Assembly: GCF_003386535.1 (NCBI RefSeq)
Contig: NZ_QTTN01000015.1
Span: 62,001-126,000 of the forward strand
Length of the DNA: 64,000 bases
Source: Paenibacillus taihuensis
GTDB taxonomy: Bacteria > Bacillota > Bacilli > Paenibacillales > Paenibacillaceae
Direction: 5' to 3'
Shown here: positions 42,897-50,331 of the stretch, piece after piece
Layout: every line of letters begins with the position of its first letter
Numbering within the stretch: position 1 is the first letter of the stretch
Program-made: the position numbers and the translations under genes
The notes under the pieces: model-generated
Database searches by the model: none
Told to the model about the DNA's origin: nothing
The model's input: only the letters and a program-made list of their open reading frames with translations

Positions 42897-43664
42897 TTGA
42901 TTTCACCTGTATTTCTGGCGCATGGATCGCCAATGACGATATTTGAGCAGTCTGAATTTACCGCTTTTCTTAACCGCTATGGCAAAGAGAACCGTCCGAA
43001 AGCTATCGTTATCTTCTCTGCCCATTTCGAGAGCGAGATTACGACCATTGCCTCTACGGACGACGTCCATGAGATGGTCTATGACTACTACGGCTTCCCG
43101 CAGTCGTACTATCAGGTGCAATATCCGGCGAGAGGCTCGTCGATCGTCGCGAATATGGTAGAAGAGAGGCTGCGGAGTCACAACATTCCGGTTCAGCAGA
43201 AATATCGCGGTCTTGACCACGGTGTCTTCCCGATTATGATGCATGCCTACCCGGAAGCGGATATCCCGATCGTACCTGTATCGGTTAATCCCTACTTGCC
43301 CGCAAGTCAGCAAATCGCAATCGGCGAAGCGCTGCAAGGGCTTGAGAAGGAAGGAATTCTTGTCATCGGCAGCGGCTTCCTGACGCATAACTTTAACGAG
43401 ATCGATCGTGCAGGAGATGCCCCGCCGCGGCAGTGGGCTGTGGAATTCAGAGATTGGATTCGCGAAAAGGTGCTGGCACGAGATATCGAAGCATTAAGCC
43501 GGTATGAGACGCTCGCTCCGCATGCAAGACGCGGTGTGCCAAGGGCGGAGCATTTTGCACCATTGCTGATTGCGCTTGGTGCGAATACGCTAGGGAATGA
43601 AATTCGTGTACTATACGACACGATTGAACATGGTTCATTAAGCACGCTATGCGTGCAGTTCTAG
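42897..43664 (+). CDS. DODA-type (LigB superfamily) extradiol dioxygenase
   Basis: The 255-residue protein has the YgiD/DODA set of metal residues: FLAHGSP, VIFSAHFES, LDHGVFPIM and SGFLTHNF, the four places where His residues sit in this group. The group opens catechol-type rings such as DOPA with Fe(II) or Zn(II). The natural substrate in bacteria is uncertain. The start is TTG at 42897 behind AGGGAGGG. Together with HxlR and DoxX it looks like a quinone/catechol stress module. Confidence 0.88.
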   Translation: MISPVFLAHGSPMTIFEQSEFTAFLNRYGKENRPKAIVIFSAHFESEITTIASTDDVHEMVYDYYGFPQSYYQVQYPARGSSIVANMVEERLRSHNIPVQQKYRGLDHGVFPIMMHAYPEADIPIVPVSVNPYLPASQQIAIGEALQGLEKEGILVIGSGFLTHNFNEIDRAGDAPPRQWAVEFRDWIREKVLARDIEALSRYETLAPHARRGVPRAEHFAPLLIALGANTLGNEIRVLYDTIEHGSLSTLCVQF

Positions 43665-43689
43665 TTCAATAAATTTTTTTGCTGAAGTG

Positions 43690-43719
43690 TTGACTTATTG
43701 TTAACACGCATGGTATATT
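43690..43719 (+). promoter_or_regulatory. Promoter of the second tRNA-Leu
   Basis: TTGACT and TATATT with an 18-base spacer, the same hexamers and spacing as for the first tRNA-Leu. Confidence 0.8.
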
Positions 43720-43765
43720 AATTCTCGCCGCTTCTGAAGAAATGAAGAAGCTGGTTACGAGATAT

Positions 43766-43849
43766 GCGGTCATGGCGGAATTGGCAGACGCGCTAGATTC
43801 AGGTTCTAGTGTCAGCAATGACGTGGAGGTTCGAGTCCTCTTGACCGCA
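43766..43849 (+). tRNA. tRNA-Leu (anticodon CAG), second copy
   Basis: The 84-base gene has acceptor GCGGTCA/TGACCGC, the same D arm, anticodon stem-loop (CAG) and T arm as the copy at 40351, and a different variable arm (TGTCAGCAATGACG). No CCA is encoded after the discriminator A, so CCA must be added by the nucleotidyltransferase. A promoter and terminator flank it. Confidence 0.95.
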
Positions 43850-43865
43850 TTTACCTTAACAGTAC

Positions 43866-43897
43866 AACCCTTCGATTGAGTTCGAAGGGTTTTTTTA
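43866..43897 (+). terminator. Terminator of the second tRNA-Leu
   Basis: AACCCTTCGA, loop TTGAGT, TCGAAGGGTT, then T residues. Confidence 0.92.
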
Positions 43898-43945
43898 TAA
43901 CTTTCAATTTTGCCCGGCTTTATTTCGGATAGGAGAGCTTTCAAC

Positions 43946-44335
43946 ATGCCAAAGCAGGTTCTTGTTACTGCAATTGCTGTACTCTTTTTCATTATTGCAG
44001 GAATCATGCTAATCAACTTATATACTACGCCGATCAATCCGAGTGTATTGGGAGTCAAAGAGGTAACGACAACTGATCAATCCATCACGTTAAAGGGTAT
44101 CGTGTTAGTTGAAAGTGCGACAAGCTATAAAGGTTATAAGCTCGGCTATGAAGACAACATGCTTTACATCAAATTTAAAAAGGGCTTTCTTGTCAGCAAC
44201 TTGAAGCCTAAACCAATTGCCGATCAGATTTCCATTGAAAATAAGTACCACGGGTTAAAAGCAATCTACCTGCAAGGAGATTCGACTGAGGATAGCCGAA
44301 TGATTTGGCCGCAGAACTCTACTTTGCGTCAGTAA
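43946..44335 (+). CDS. Hypothetical membrane-anchored protein, 129 residues
   Basis: One N-terminal membrane helix (VLVTAIAVLFFIIAGIMLIN) is followed by a strand-rich domain, probably outside the cell: TTTDQSITLKGIVLVESATS, YKGYKLGYEDNMLYIKFKKG. No family is recognised; the domain shape resembles small OB- or Ig-like folds. ATG 43946 lies behind AGGAGAGC, and an earlier in-frame start has no ribosome site. A terminator follows. Confidence 0.65.
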   Translation: MPKQVLVTAIAVLFFIIAGIMLINLYTTPINPSVLGVKEVTTTDQSITLKGIVLVESATSYKGYKLGYEDNMLYIKFKKGFLVSNLKPKPIADQISIENKYHGLKAIYLQGDSTEDSRMIWPQNSTLRQ

Positions 44336-44364
44336 TGTCGCAATTACATACTCTAATGTCGCAG

Positions 44365-44394
44365 CCTTCGAATTGATGATTCGAAGGTTTTTTT
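44365..44394 (+). terminator. Rho-independent terminator
   Basis: CCTTCGAA, loop TTGATGA, TTCGAAGG, then seven T residues. Confidence 0.92.
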
Positions 44395-44441
44395 GATATA
44401 ATTGCGTCCATATGTTGGTTCTACCAAAGGGAGAGGATACT

Positions 44442-45371
44442 GTGACTGAGAGCATGCTTAAGCGAACATCAGGCAATCCGATTTTTCCAGGCTGGTATGC
44501 AGACCCGGAAGCTAGAATATTTGAGAACAAGTATTGGATCTACCCGACGTATTCGGCACCTTATGAAGAACAGACCCATTTCGACGCGTTCTATTCGACG
44601 GACTTGATCGAATGGACCAAGGTAGACCGCATCCTGGAGATGAGCGGCATCTCGTGGGCTTGGCGAGCGATGTGGGCACCTTCGCCGATCGAACGCAATG
44701 GCAAATACTATTATTATTTTGCAGCGAATGATATTCAAAGTGATGAAGAATTAGGCGGCATTGGCGTCGCAGTTGCTGACCGGCCGGAAGGTCCATACCG
44801 CGATGCGATCGGCAAACCGCTCATCGATAAGTTCCATCACGGCGCGCAGCCCATCGATCCGCATGTCTTTATTGACGATGATGGAAGCGCATACTTGTAT
44901 TATGGCGGCTGGGGACATTGCAATGTGGTGAAGCTGAACGAGGATATGATTAGCCTCGGCACTTTTGATGATGGCGAGACGTTCAAATCGGTGACACCGG
45001 AGCAGTTCGTGGAAGGGCCATGCATGATCAAGCGCAAAGGCTTCTACTACTTCATGTGGGCGGAAGGCGGCTGGGGCGTGCCGGATTACTCGGTTGCGTA
45101 TGCCAAAGCATCTTCGCCGATCGGTCCGTTCGAGCGTGTCGGCAAAATCCTCCAGCAGAACCCGGATGTGGCAACAAGCGCTGGCCATCACGGCATGATT
45201 CAAGTGCCTGGCACGGATGAGTGGATTATCGTCTATCATCGCCGGCCGCTGACTGAGACGGATCGGAATCACCGTGTCGTCTGCTTGGATCGGATGGTTT
45301 TCGAAGAGGATGGGAGCATTCGTCCAGTTCAATTGACGTTCGAAGGAGTTAGCGCACGACCGATCGAATGA
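44442..45371 (+). CDS. Glycoside hydrolase family 43 enzyme
   Basis: The 309-residue five-bladed propeller has the catalytic base Asp21 (GWYADPEARIF), Asp139 (QPIDPHVFID), and general acid Glu191 (FVEGPCMIK). A late ATSAGHHGMIQVPGTDEWII is typical of GH43. Members cleave xylo- or arabino-oligosaccharides. It has no signal peptide, so it probably acts on imported sugars. GTG 44442 behind AAGGGAGAGG is preferred over the in-frame ATG 44412, because the ribosome site lies between them. Confidence 0.9.
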   Translation: MTESMLKRTSGNPIFPGWYADPEARIFENKYWIYPTYSAPYEEQTHFDAFYSTDLIEWTKVDRILEMSGISWAWRAMWAPSPIERNGKYYYYFAANDIQSDEELGGIGVAVADRPEGPYRDAIGKPLIDKFHHGAQPIDPHVFIDDDGSAYLYYGGWGHCNVVKLNEDMISLGTFDDGETFKSVTPEQFVEGPCMIKRKGFYYFMWAEGGWGVPDYSVAYAKASSPIGPFERVGKILQQNPDVATSAGHHGMIQVPGTDEWIIVYHRRPLTETDRNHRVVCLDRMVFEEDGSIRPVQLTFEGVSARPIE

Positions 45372-45395
45372 GAGTAAGGGGAATAAATAGGTAAT

Positions 45396-45432
45396 GGTGT
45401 CCCGAAGGTGTTGAAGATGGCAACGGGACACC
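45396..45432. terminator. Stem-loop after the GH43 gene
   Basis: GGTGTCCCG and CGGGACACC form a nine-base stem with a 19-base loop, followed on the plus strand by TCATTCTT. The weak T tract makes termination less sure. It lies between the GH43 gene and the minus-strand remnant and may have served both. Confidence 0.55.
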
Positions 45433-45455
45433 TCATTCTTGATCCAATCGGTTTA

Positions 45456-45550
45456 TTATCGCTCAACCTTAGGGAACCAAGGGAAAAACCGATTCGTTTC
45501 TTTCTTATACCGCTGGTACGACGGATTATCTGCATAACGCCGGTCATCAT
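45456..45550 (-). pseudogene. C-terminal remnant of a DUF1295/isoprenylcysteine-methyltransferase-like membrane protein
   Basis: On the minus strand the phase ending at the TAA 45456-45458 reads DDRRYADNPSYQRYKKETNR and then FFPWFPKVER. The pattern 'RYADNPxYxxYKxxTxxFxPWFPK' is the usual tail of these small membrane proteins. Nothing of the upstream body is present; to the right the sequence becomes the B12-binding remnant of the opposite strand. No start codon or ribosome site belongs to it. Confidence 0.6.
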
Positions 45551-45862
45551 TTGGGACTGATGTCATTCAGCCTTTTCCTTCGCAAACGCGGTGCAGACGT
45601 ATTGTACCTGGGACCGGATACGCCGCTTGCGGATTTGGAGAGGATAATCGACCGCCATAAAGTATCTTTCATAGCTGCCTCCGTTACGGACGTCCGCTAT
45701 GCGGACAGGCTCATTGCATGGATTGATGCGATCTCACGAAGTCATCCTAAGCTGCGTTTTATCCTCGGCGGAGCGGCATTTGACAAGATTGAGAAACGCA
45801 TAGTTAAACCGAACCTGCGTTACTTGCCATATGACGAATGGGACGACTGGCAGAACATTTGA
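45536..45862 (+). pseudogene. C-terminal remnant of a B12-binding (MerR/CarH-like) regulator
   Basis: The frame reads NAGHHLGLMSFSLFLRKRGA, then DVLYLGPDTPLADLERIIDR and FILGGAAFDKIEKRI. This is the Rossmann-like cobalamin-binding domain found behind a MerR helix-turn-helix in CarH-type regulators; the His of the 'x-x-H-x-x-G' motif lies at the broken end. The DNA-binding and four-helix parts are absent. The only start, TTG at 45551, has no ribosome site. A strong terminator still follows. Confidence 0.68.
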
Positions 45863-45880
45863 AGAATCCCGCTGAAATCG

Positions 45881-45919
45881 CCAAAGAAGCATCTGGACAG
45901 GATGCTTCTTTGGCTTGTT
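45881..45919 (+). terminator. Rho-independent terminator
   Basis: A perfect 13-base stem (CCAAAGAAGCATC/GATGCTTCTTTGG) with loop TGGACAG, followed by CTTGTTT. It ends the B12-binding remnant. The 130 bases to its right hold nothing I can support. Confidence 0.85.
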
Positions 45920-46049
45920 TATTGTCTTAAGGGTTCGAGCCGGCCATTATAATAGTCGATTGCGATCCACTAAATCCTGCCGAAGGCTGTGCTTCGCCGG
46001 GCAATGAAATAGTCTGTCGTTTAATTGTGCAATTTTATGTTATTTATCG

Positions 46050-46202
46050 TTATCGGTTGTCGACGGGGGCTGACGTAGCCGTGCATGTAGTTCTAAGAGA
46101 ACATGCTGCACATTTTCCTTGGCGCGTTTTTCCAATATAACGGTACAGAGACCACGTCGAATAGCCGAAGATGCCGATGCCGACGATGATACTAAACAGC
46201 AT
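46050..46202 (-). CDS. FeoB-associated Cys-rich membrane protein
   Basis: This 50-codon gene begins MLFSIIVGIGIFGYSTWSLY, one membrane helix. It continues RYIGKTRQGKCAACSLRTTC, a basic stretch and a Cys cluster (C-x2-C-x5-C). This is the layout of the small proteins encoded directly behind feoB in many Bacillota, thought to assist ferrous-iron uptake. It starts 22 bases after the former feoB stop. The gene itself looks intact although its partner is broken. Confidence 0.82.
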   Translation of the reverse strand: MLFSIIVGIGIFGYSTWSLYRYIGKTRQGKCAACSLRTTCTATSAPVDNR

Positions 46203-46224
46203 AGCGGTTCACCATCCCAGAAAA

Positions 46225-47173
46225 TTAATGAAATCCAAGCAGAAGCCCTGTGCGATAAATAATAAAAGCTATGATATAAGCTGTGACAAGCGCATAGCCA
46301 ACAGAGAACAACGTCCATTTTCGAGAAGCGGTCTCGGTATGGATGACGCCGACCGTAGCAAGTCACGGCACGTAAAGCAGAATGAAGGTCATGAAGCTGT
46401 AGGCCTGCAACGGGGTGAAGAAGTGCGTAATCGCCCCCTCAAGGCCTGAAGATGTCGGTGCAGCGTAAATGATTCCCATGGTCGAAACGACGACTTCCTT
46501 GGCAAGGAAACCCGTAATAAGCGCAGCTCCGGCTTGCCAATTGCCAAAGCCCAACGGCGAGAACACCGGCGACAGCAAGGAGCCAATGGTTTGGAGGAAG
46601 CTCTCATCCATCGGCACGTTCCAACCGTGGATACCGGTATAGCCAAGCAGCCAGATCGCAACCGAACCCCCGAAAATGAAAGTGCCTGCCTTTCGCACGA
46701 ATCCTTTTCCTTTCTCCCATGTGCTGCGGGATAAAGCTCGCCACTGGGGTATGCGATATGGCGGAAGCTCCACTATGAACATGGATGCCTCTTCCTTAGC
46801 AAGCGTAAAGGAGAAGATCTTGGCCGGAATTAATGAGACCACGATCCCGAGAACGTATAAGGACAGCACAATAATGGCCTGGTTTGATTGAAAGAAAGTG
46901 CCGACGAATAAGCTGTATACCGACAGTCGAGCAGAACATGACATAAGCGGCGTGAGCAAAATGGTCAGCAGCCGTTCTTTCGGCTGTTCGATCGTTCGCG
47001 CAGCCATGATGCCGGGAACGTTGCAGCCGAAGCCGATAATCATCGGAATAAAGGCCTTGCCGTTCAACCCGACCCCTTCAAGCAGCTTATCCATAACAGC
47101 GGCAATTCTGGCCATATAGCCAGAATCCTCAATGTAATTCAATATGCACGTAGGGAAGAAGGGGATCAGCGAT
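46225..47173 (-). pseudogene. feoB: feoB, truncated and carrying a nonsense codon
   Basis: The minus strand encodes the C-terminal half of the ferrous iron permease: [40 protein letters not shown], and [15 protein letters not shown] with membrane helices. The G domain and first helices (about 330 residues) are missing; homology stops near 47173, after an in-frame TGA. A second defect is a TGA at 46363-46365, where relatives have Cys (LLYVP-C-LATVG). Beyond it the frame continues normally (VGVIHTETASRKWTLFSVGY) to the old stop at 46225. No FeoA gene is present. The remnant cannot transport iron by itself. Confidence 0.85.
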
Positions 47174-47277
47174 GATGCTCATCTTTTTTTGACCCAAGAG
47201 CATGACTGAAATACATAAATTTTCCTATACACACAAACAATGAAGGAGTGTGAGCATTTTACGAAAAAGAGAGGAAT

Positions 47278-48120
47278 ATGTGCAAAATGAGCCAAATGAA
47301 GCGGATAAAATGGACAGGCTTGTGCGCCTTGATGACTGCAATTACACTGCTTTTGCCGCTTGAAGGAGGCATTGCATCGGCATCCGTGACTGCGGATAAA
47401 CAAAGCGAAGTAAAGAGCAATCGTCAGGTCGCCATTGTTATCGACGATTTCGGTAATAATCAGACGGGAACGCCAGAGATGATGGACCTCCCGGTTCATA
47501 TTACAGTGGCGGTCATGCCGTTCTTGCCGACGACGAAGCAGGATGCGGAGCTCGCACATAAGCTCGGCCACGACGTAATCGTCCATATGCCGATGGAGCC
47601 GGTGCGCGGTAAGCCGGAATGGCTTGGCCCCGGTGCCATCACAACGGCGATGAGCGACGTGGAGATCCGCAAACGCGTCGAAGAAGCGATTCAAGCTGTG
47701 CCGCATGCTGTCGGGATGAACAATCATATGGGCTCCAAGGTAACGGCAGACGAACGGGTCATGCGCGTCGTGCTGTCCGTTGTGAAGCAGCATGGCATGT
47801 TCTTCCTCGATAGCCGCACAACGTACAAGACGGTTCTGCCGAAGCTGACTGCCGAGCTTGGCGTGCCGCTCTTGTCGAATCAAGTGTTTCTCGACGACGT
47901 GTATACGGCGAATCATGTCTCGAAGCAGGTGGGAATCATGCGCAGGTATCTCGAGAGCCATGACAGTTGCATCACGATCGGGCATGTCGGTCCTCCAGGC
48001 AAAATTACGGCAGCCGTTCTGAAGGCGAGCATCCCGGGCATGAAGTCGAATACCACATTTGTCACGTTATCGCAGATGATCGTTCCGTCAGCGGAGAAGG
48101 ATATAATTCCGCACTCCTGA
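47278..48120 (+). CDS. Divergent polysaccharide deacetylase (YibQ type)
   Basis: The 280-residue protein has a signal peptide (about 1-36, GLCALMTAITLLLPLEGGIA). The DUF610/YibQ domain follows: VAIVIDDFGNNQTGTPEMMD, ITVAVMPFLPTTKQDAELAH, VIVHMPMEPVR, VGMNNHMGSKVTADERVMRV and FFLDSRTTYKT. Family members are exported, metal-binding relatives of NodB deacetylases with unproven substrates. The ATG is behind AGAGAGG. Its 3' end overlaps the converging amidase gene by 33 bases. Confidence 0.88.
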   Translation: MCKMSQMKRIKWTGLCALMTAITLLLPLEGGIASASVTADKQSEVKSNRQVAIVIDDFGNNQTGTPEMMDLPVHITVAVMPFLPTTKQDAELAHKLGHDVIVHMPMEPVRGKPEWLGPGAITTAMSDVEIRKRVEEAIQAVPHAVGMNNHMGSKVTADERVMRVVLSVVKQHGMFFLDSRTTYKTVLPKLTAELGVPLLSNQVFLDDVYTANHVSKQVGIMRRYLESHDSCITIGHVGPPGKITAAVLKASIPGMKSNTTFVTLSQMIVPSAEKDIIPHS

Positions 48121-48864
48121 GTGGATGGCTTCGGCAAGCTGCACCTGTTTGCGCGGATCGGTCAGCATCTCGCGGTCACCTTCATGGCTGAGAAAGCCCA
48201 GCTCGACGATAACGGCAGGCTGCTTAACGACATTGAGCAGATAGAAGGGCCGGCCGACACGCGGAAGCGCGCGCGTATTCTGTTTGCGGTTCAGCGCATC
48301 CTGGATGCAGAACGCGAGCAGTGCGCTTTCGCCTTCATTCTGATGAAGCACGAGCGGTCCGTGCTCAGTCTTGTCCGGCGCCCAATTGACATGAATGCTG
48401 ACGAGAATTCGCGTCTCGATTTCTTTGGTCAATTGGCTGCGCTGCGACAAATCGCGCCGATGCCGGGATCCGGCAGGATTCCACCGGTTGTCATCGCTCA
48501 GCGCATAATCGGCGTCACGGTTAAGGATAGCGCGAATACCGCTTGCTTGCAGGAGCAGATACAGCTTCTTGGCAACCGCCAAGTTGATATCCTTCTCGAG
48601 GACTTCTTCATGATGCGCACCGCCGTCAATCCCGCCATGTCCTACATCAATAAGCACTTCCGCACTTGGCAGTGCTCGATGGTAATCCGGCGGCTGCGAA
48701 CTAGTTCGAGCGGCAGCGGTATGCTTGACAGGCGCATCGAGCGGATATGCTGCAGCACGCTGTGCCGGCTGTCCAGAACCGGAACTGATGATGAGCACCG
48801 TACAGAGTGGAAGAATGAGTCGCCGTTTAATTGCACAGCGAATGAGATCAAATGACATGGACAT
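48088..48864 (-). CDS. cwlD: N-acetylmuramoyl-L-alanine amidase (CwlD-like)
   Basis: The 258-residue protein has an N-terminal signal or anchor (LILPLCTVLIISSGSG) and an Amidase_3 domain. VLIDVGHGGIDGGAHHEEVL gives zinc His and Glu, ILVSIHVNW the second His, and VIVELGFLSHEGDREML the catalytic Glu. Length and order fit CwlD, which with PdaA makes muramic lactam in the spore cortex. A neighbouring deacetylase-like gene fits this theme, although that one is not PdaA. The assignment to CwlD rather than another amidase is moderate. Confidence 0.82.
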   Translation of the reverse strand: MSMSFDLIRCAIKRRLILPLCTVLIISSGSGQPAQRAAAYPLDAPVKHTAAARTSSQPPDYHRALPSAEVLIDVGHGGIDGGAHHEEVLEKDINLAVAKKLYLLLQASGIRAILNRDADYALSDDNRWNPAGSRHRRDLSQRSQLTKEIETRILVSIHVNWAPDKTEHGPLVLHQNEGESALLAFCIQDALNRKQNTRALPRVGRPFYLLNVVKQPAVIVELGFLSHEGDREMLTDPRKQVQLAEAIHSGVRNYILLR

Positions 48865-48997
48865 GCCATACCTCCAGTTCCAAAAGACTTATGGTTAGCG
48901 TGGCACAGTCCAAGGAAACTCATTCATGTTTGAAAGGAATGATTAGCGGAGACACTGTAGATAAGCAATTTATAAGGGAAAAGGAGATGCAACCGCA

Positions 48998-49189
48998 ATG
49001 GCTGTCGAGAAACCGGAAGATTACATCAAATTCATTACAGGCAAAGCGATTAACTTCATCGATACGCCGCTTGATACACACCGTGAAAACCGCAAAAAAG
49101 CCAAAGCTGTAAGAGAGCCTTGGCTGACGCGCTGGTTCGGTATTGGCGGATTAGGCGTTATGCAATGGATTAAATCGCCTCGGGAATAA
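48998..49189 (+). CDS. yqzE: YqzE family protein
   Basis: The 63-residue protein reads EDYIKFITGKAINFIDTPLD, then REPWLTRWFGIGGLGVMQWI. This matches YqzE, a small protein found in Bacillales, often near competence genes. The function is unknown. AAAAGGAGATG lies 14-7 bases before the ATG. It is flanked by an amidase gene running away to the left and a converging secreted-protein gene. Confidence 0.85.
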   Translation: MAVEKPEDYIKFITGKAINFIDTPLDTHRENRKKAKAVREPWLTRWFGIGGLGVMQWIKSPRE

Positions 49190-49208
49190 GTACGCCGCCT
49201 TCATAGTG

Positions 49209-50138
49209 TTACCTGTAGAAATGGCCGAGGGAATTCATGGTTGTCATCGGAATAAAGCGCGATCCTTCATAATCCACTTCAACGAAGACAGATGGTGCGG
49301 CCGTGCCAATCGAGGAGCCGCTATTCCAGCGATGATAACCAATTGCCGGGTACACGAAGAGCACGGTTTTGCGATACAGCTCTGCGGTATACCGGATTTG
49401 ACTCATTTTATCCAGATATTCGGGCAAGTGCAGCCGAACCTGATCGAACGATAGAGGTGACTTGGTCAGCCATGGCATCCGTTCATACGGATCGAAGCAT
49501 TGATTGACATGTGCTTGCGCTACCGTAGTGAGCGGCACGGTTGGTGACTTAAGCTTCGCGGCAGCGGCGGCAGCAGCGACCTGCTCGTCCCACATTTTAT
49601 CGTTCACAGGCAGTGCTTCACCGTTCCAAGCATCTAAATAGTAAGTTTCGCCAGCTGCAGTTGTCCATTTCCAGACTGCGAGCACGGGCGAGAGGTAAAG
49701 CCGTTCCAGATGGAGCGGCTTTTTCATGGCTTCAGTGAATGAAGTAATCAGGCCTTGGCGGATGAGGGAACGATAAAGCGTGTTCGGATCGAAGGCGGGG
49801 TGATCTCCGGCTCCGTATTCCCCAAGCTCAAAACCGCCGTTTACGGTTGCATTCACAATCATATAGCCAACAGGCTTACGGTTCACTTGGAAGGTGACCA
49901 GCCAACCATGCGTGCCTGGGCCAATCGGTACAATTACAGGAGAGGCATTCTTCCACGCCTCGAATTGAGGCTGCTTCGACAACGTGTCTGACCACAGCTT
50001 CACTTGCTGCTCAAGCTTCGACTTCACTTCCGCAGGGGCGGAAATCGTATTCAATATGGCAGCGGCAGAGACTTCATTGGTCATCAAGAAGAAAGCGGAG
50101 ACTAATAGGGCCAACATGAGGATACGGCGACATAGCAA
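49209..50138 (-). CDS. Secreted hypothetical protein, 309 residues
   Basis: A signal peptide (LMLALLVSAFFLMTNEVSAA) with an Ala-x-Ala cleavage site precedes a mature domain rich in Trp, Pro and Tyr: THGWLVTFQVNRKPVGYMIV, VLAVWKWTTAAGETYYLDAW, TVAQAHVNQCFDPYERMPWL. The middle resembles peptidase-propeptide-like 'read strands' (VGYMIVNA), but I cannot name a family. A short Ala run (AAAAAAAAKLKS) lies near residue 190. It is expected outside the membrane. Confidence 0.68.
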   Translation of the reverse strand: MLCRRILMLALLVSAFFLMTNEVSAAAILNTISAPAEVKSKLEQQVKLWSDTLSKQPQFEAWKNASPVIVPIGPGTHGWLVTFQVNRKPVGYMIVNATVNGGFELGEYGAGDHPAFDPNTLYRSLIRQGLITSFTEAMKKPLHLERLYLSPVLAVWKWTTAAGETYYLDAWNGEALPVNDKMWDEQVAAAAAAAKLKSPTVPLTTVAQAHVNQCFDPYERMPWLTKSPLSFDQVRLHLPEYLDKMSQIRYTAELYRKTVLFVYPAIGYHRWNSGSSIGTAAPSVFVEVDYEGSRFIPMTTMNSLGHFYR

Positions 50139-50331
50139 TGTGCATCACCTGCTGCTTCCTTAAGATTTGACTTTCTTAGCAAAGATTCGTTCCTGACACC
50201 GTCATTGTAACGAAATGGCGCGAAAAAGGGTGTAGGAACCTGTCAGGCCGACTGGACAAGCATCATTCTATTTTTGCCGGATCATTGGGTCATACCGCCG
50301 TTCTTGTCGCTTCATGAAGTCTCGCGCTAGT

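Noticed and set aside
40351-43849. Genomic island or integrated element between the two tRNA-Leu genes
   Set aside because: No integrase, recombinase or phage gene lies between them, and both tRNAs are complete with their own promoters, so plain duplication of the tRNA unit is simpler.
45329-45550. A 73-codon minus-strand gene
   Set aside because: It overlaps the end of the GH43 gene and lies in a different phase from the recognisable DUF1295-like tail; no ribosome site or family pattern supports it.
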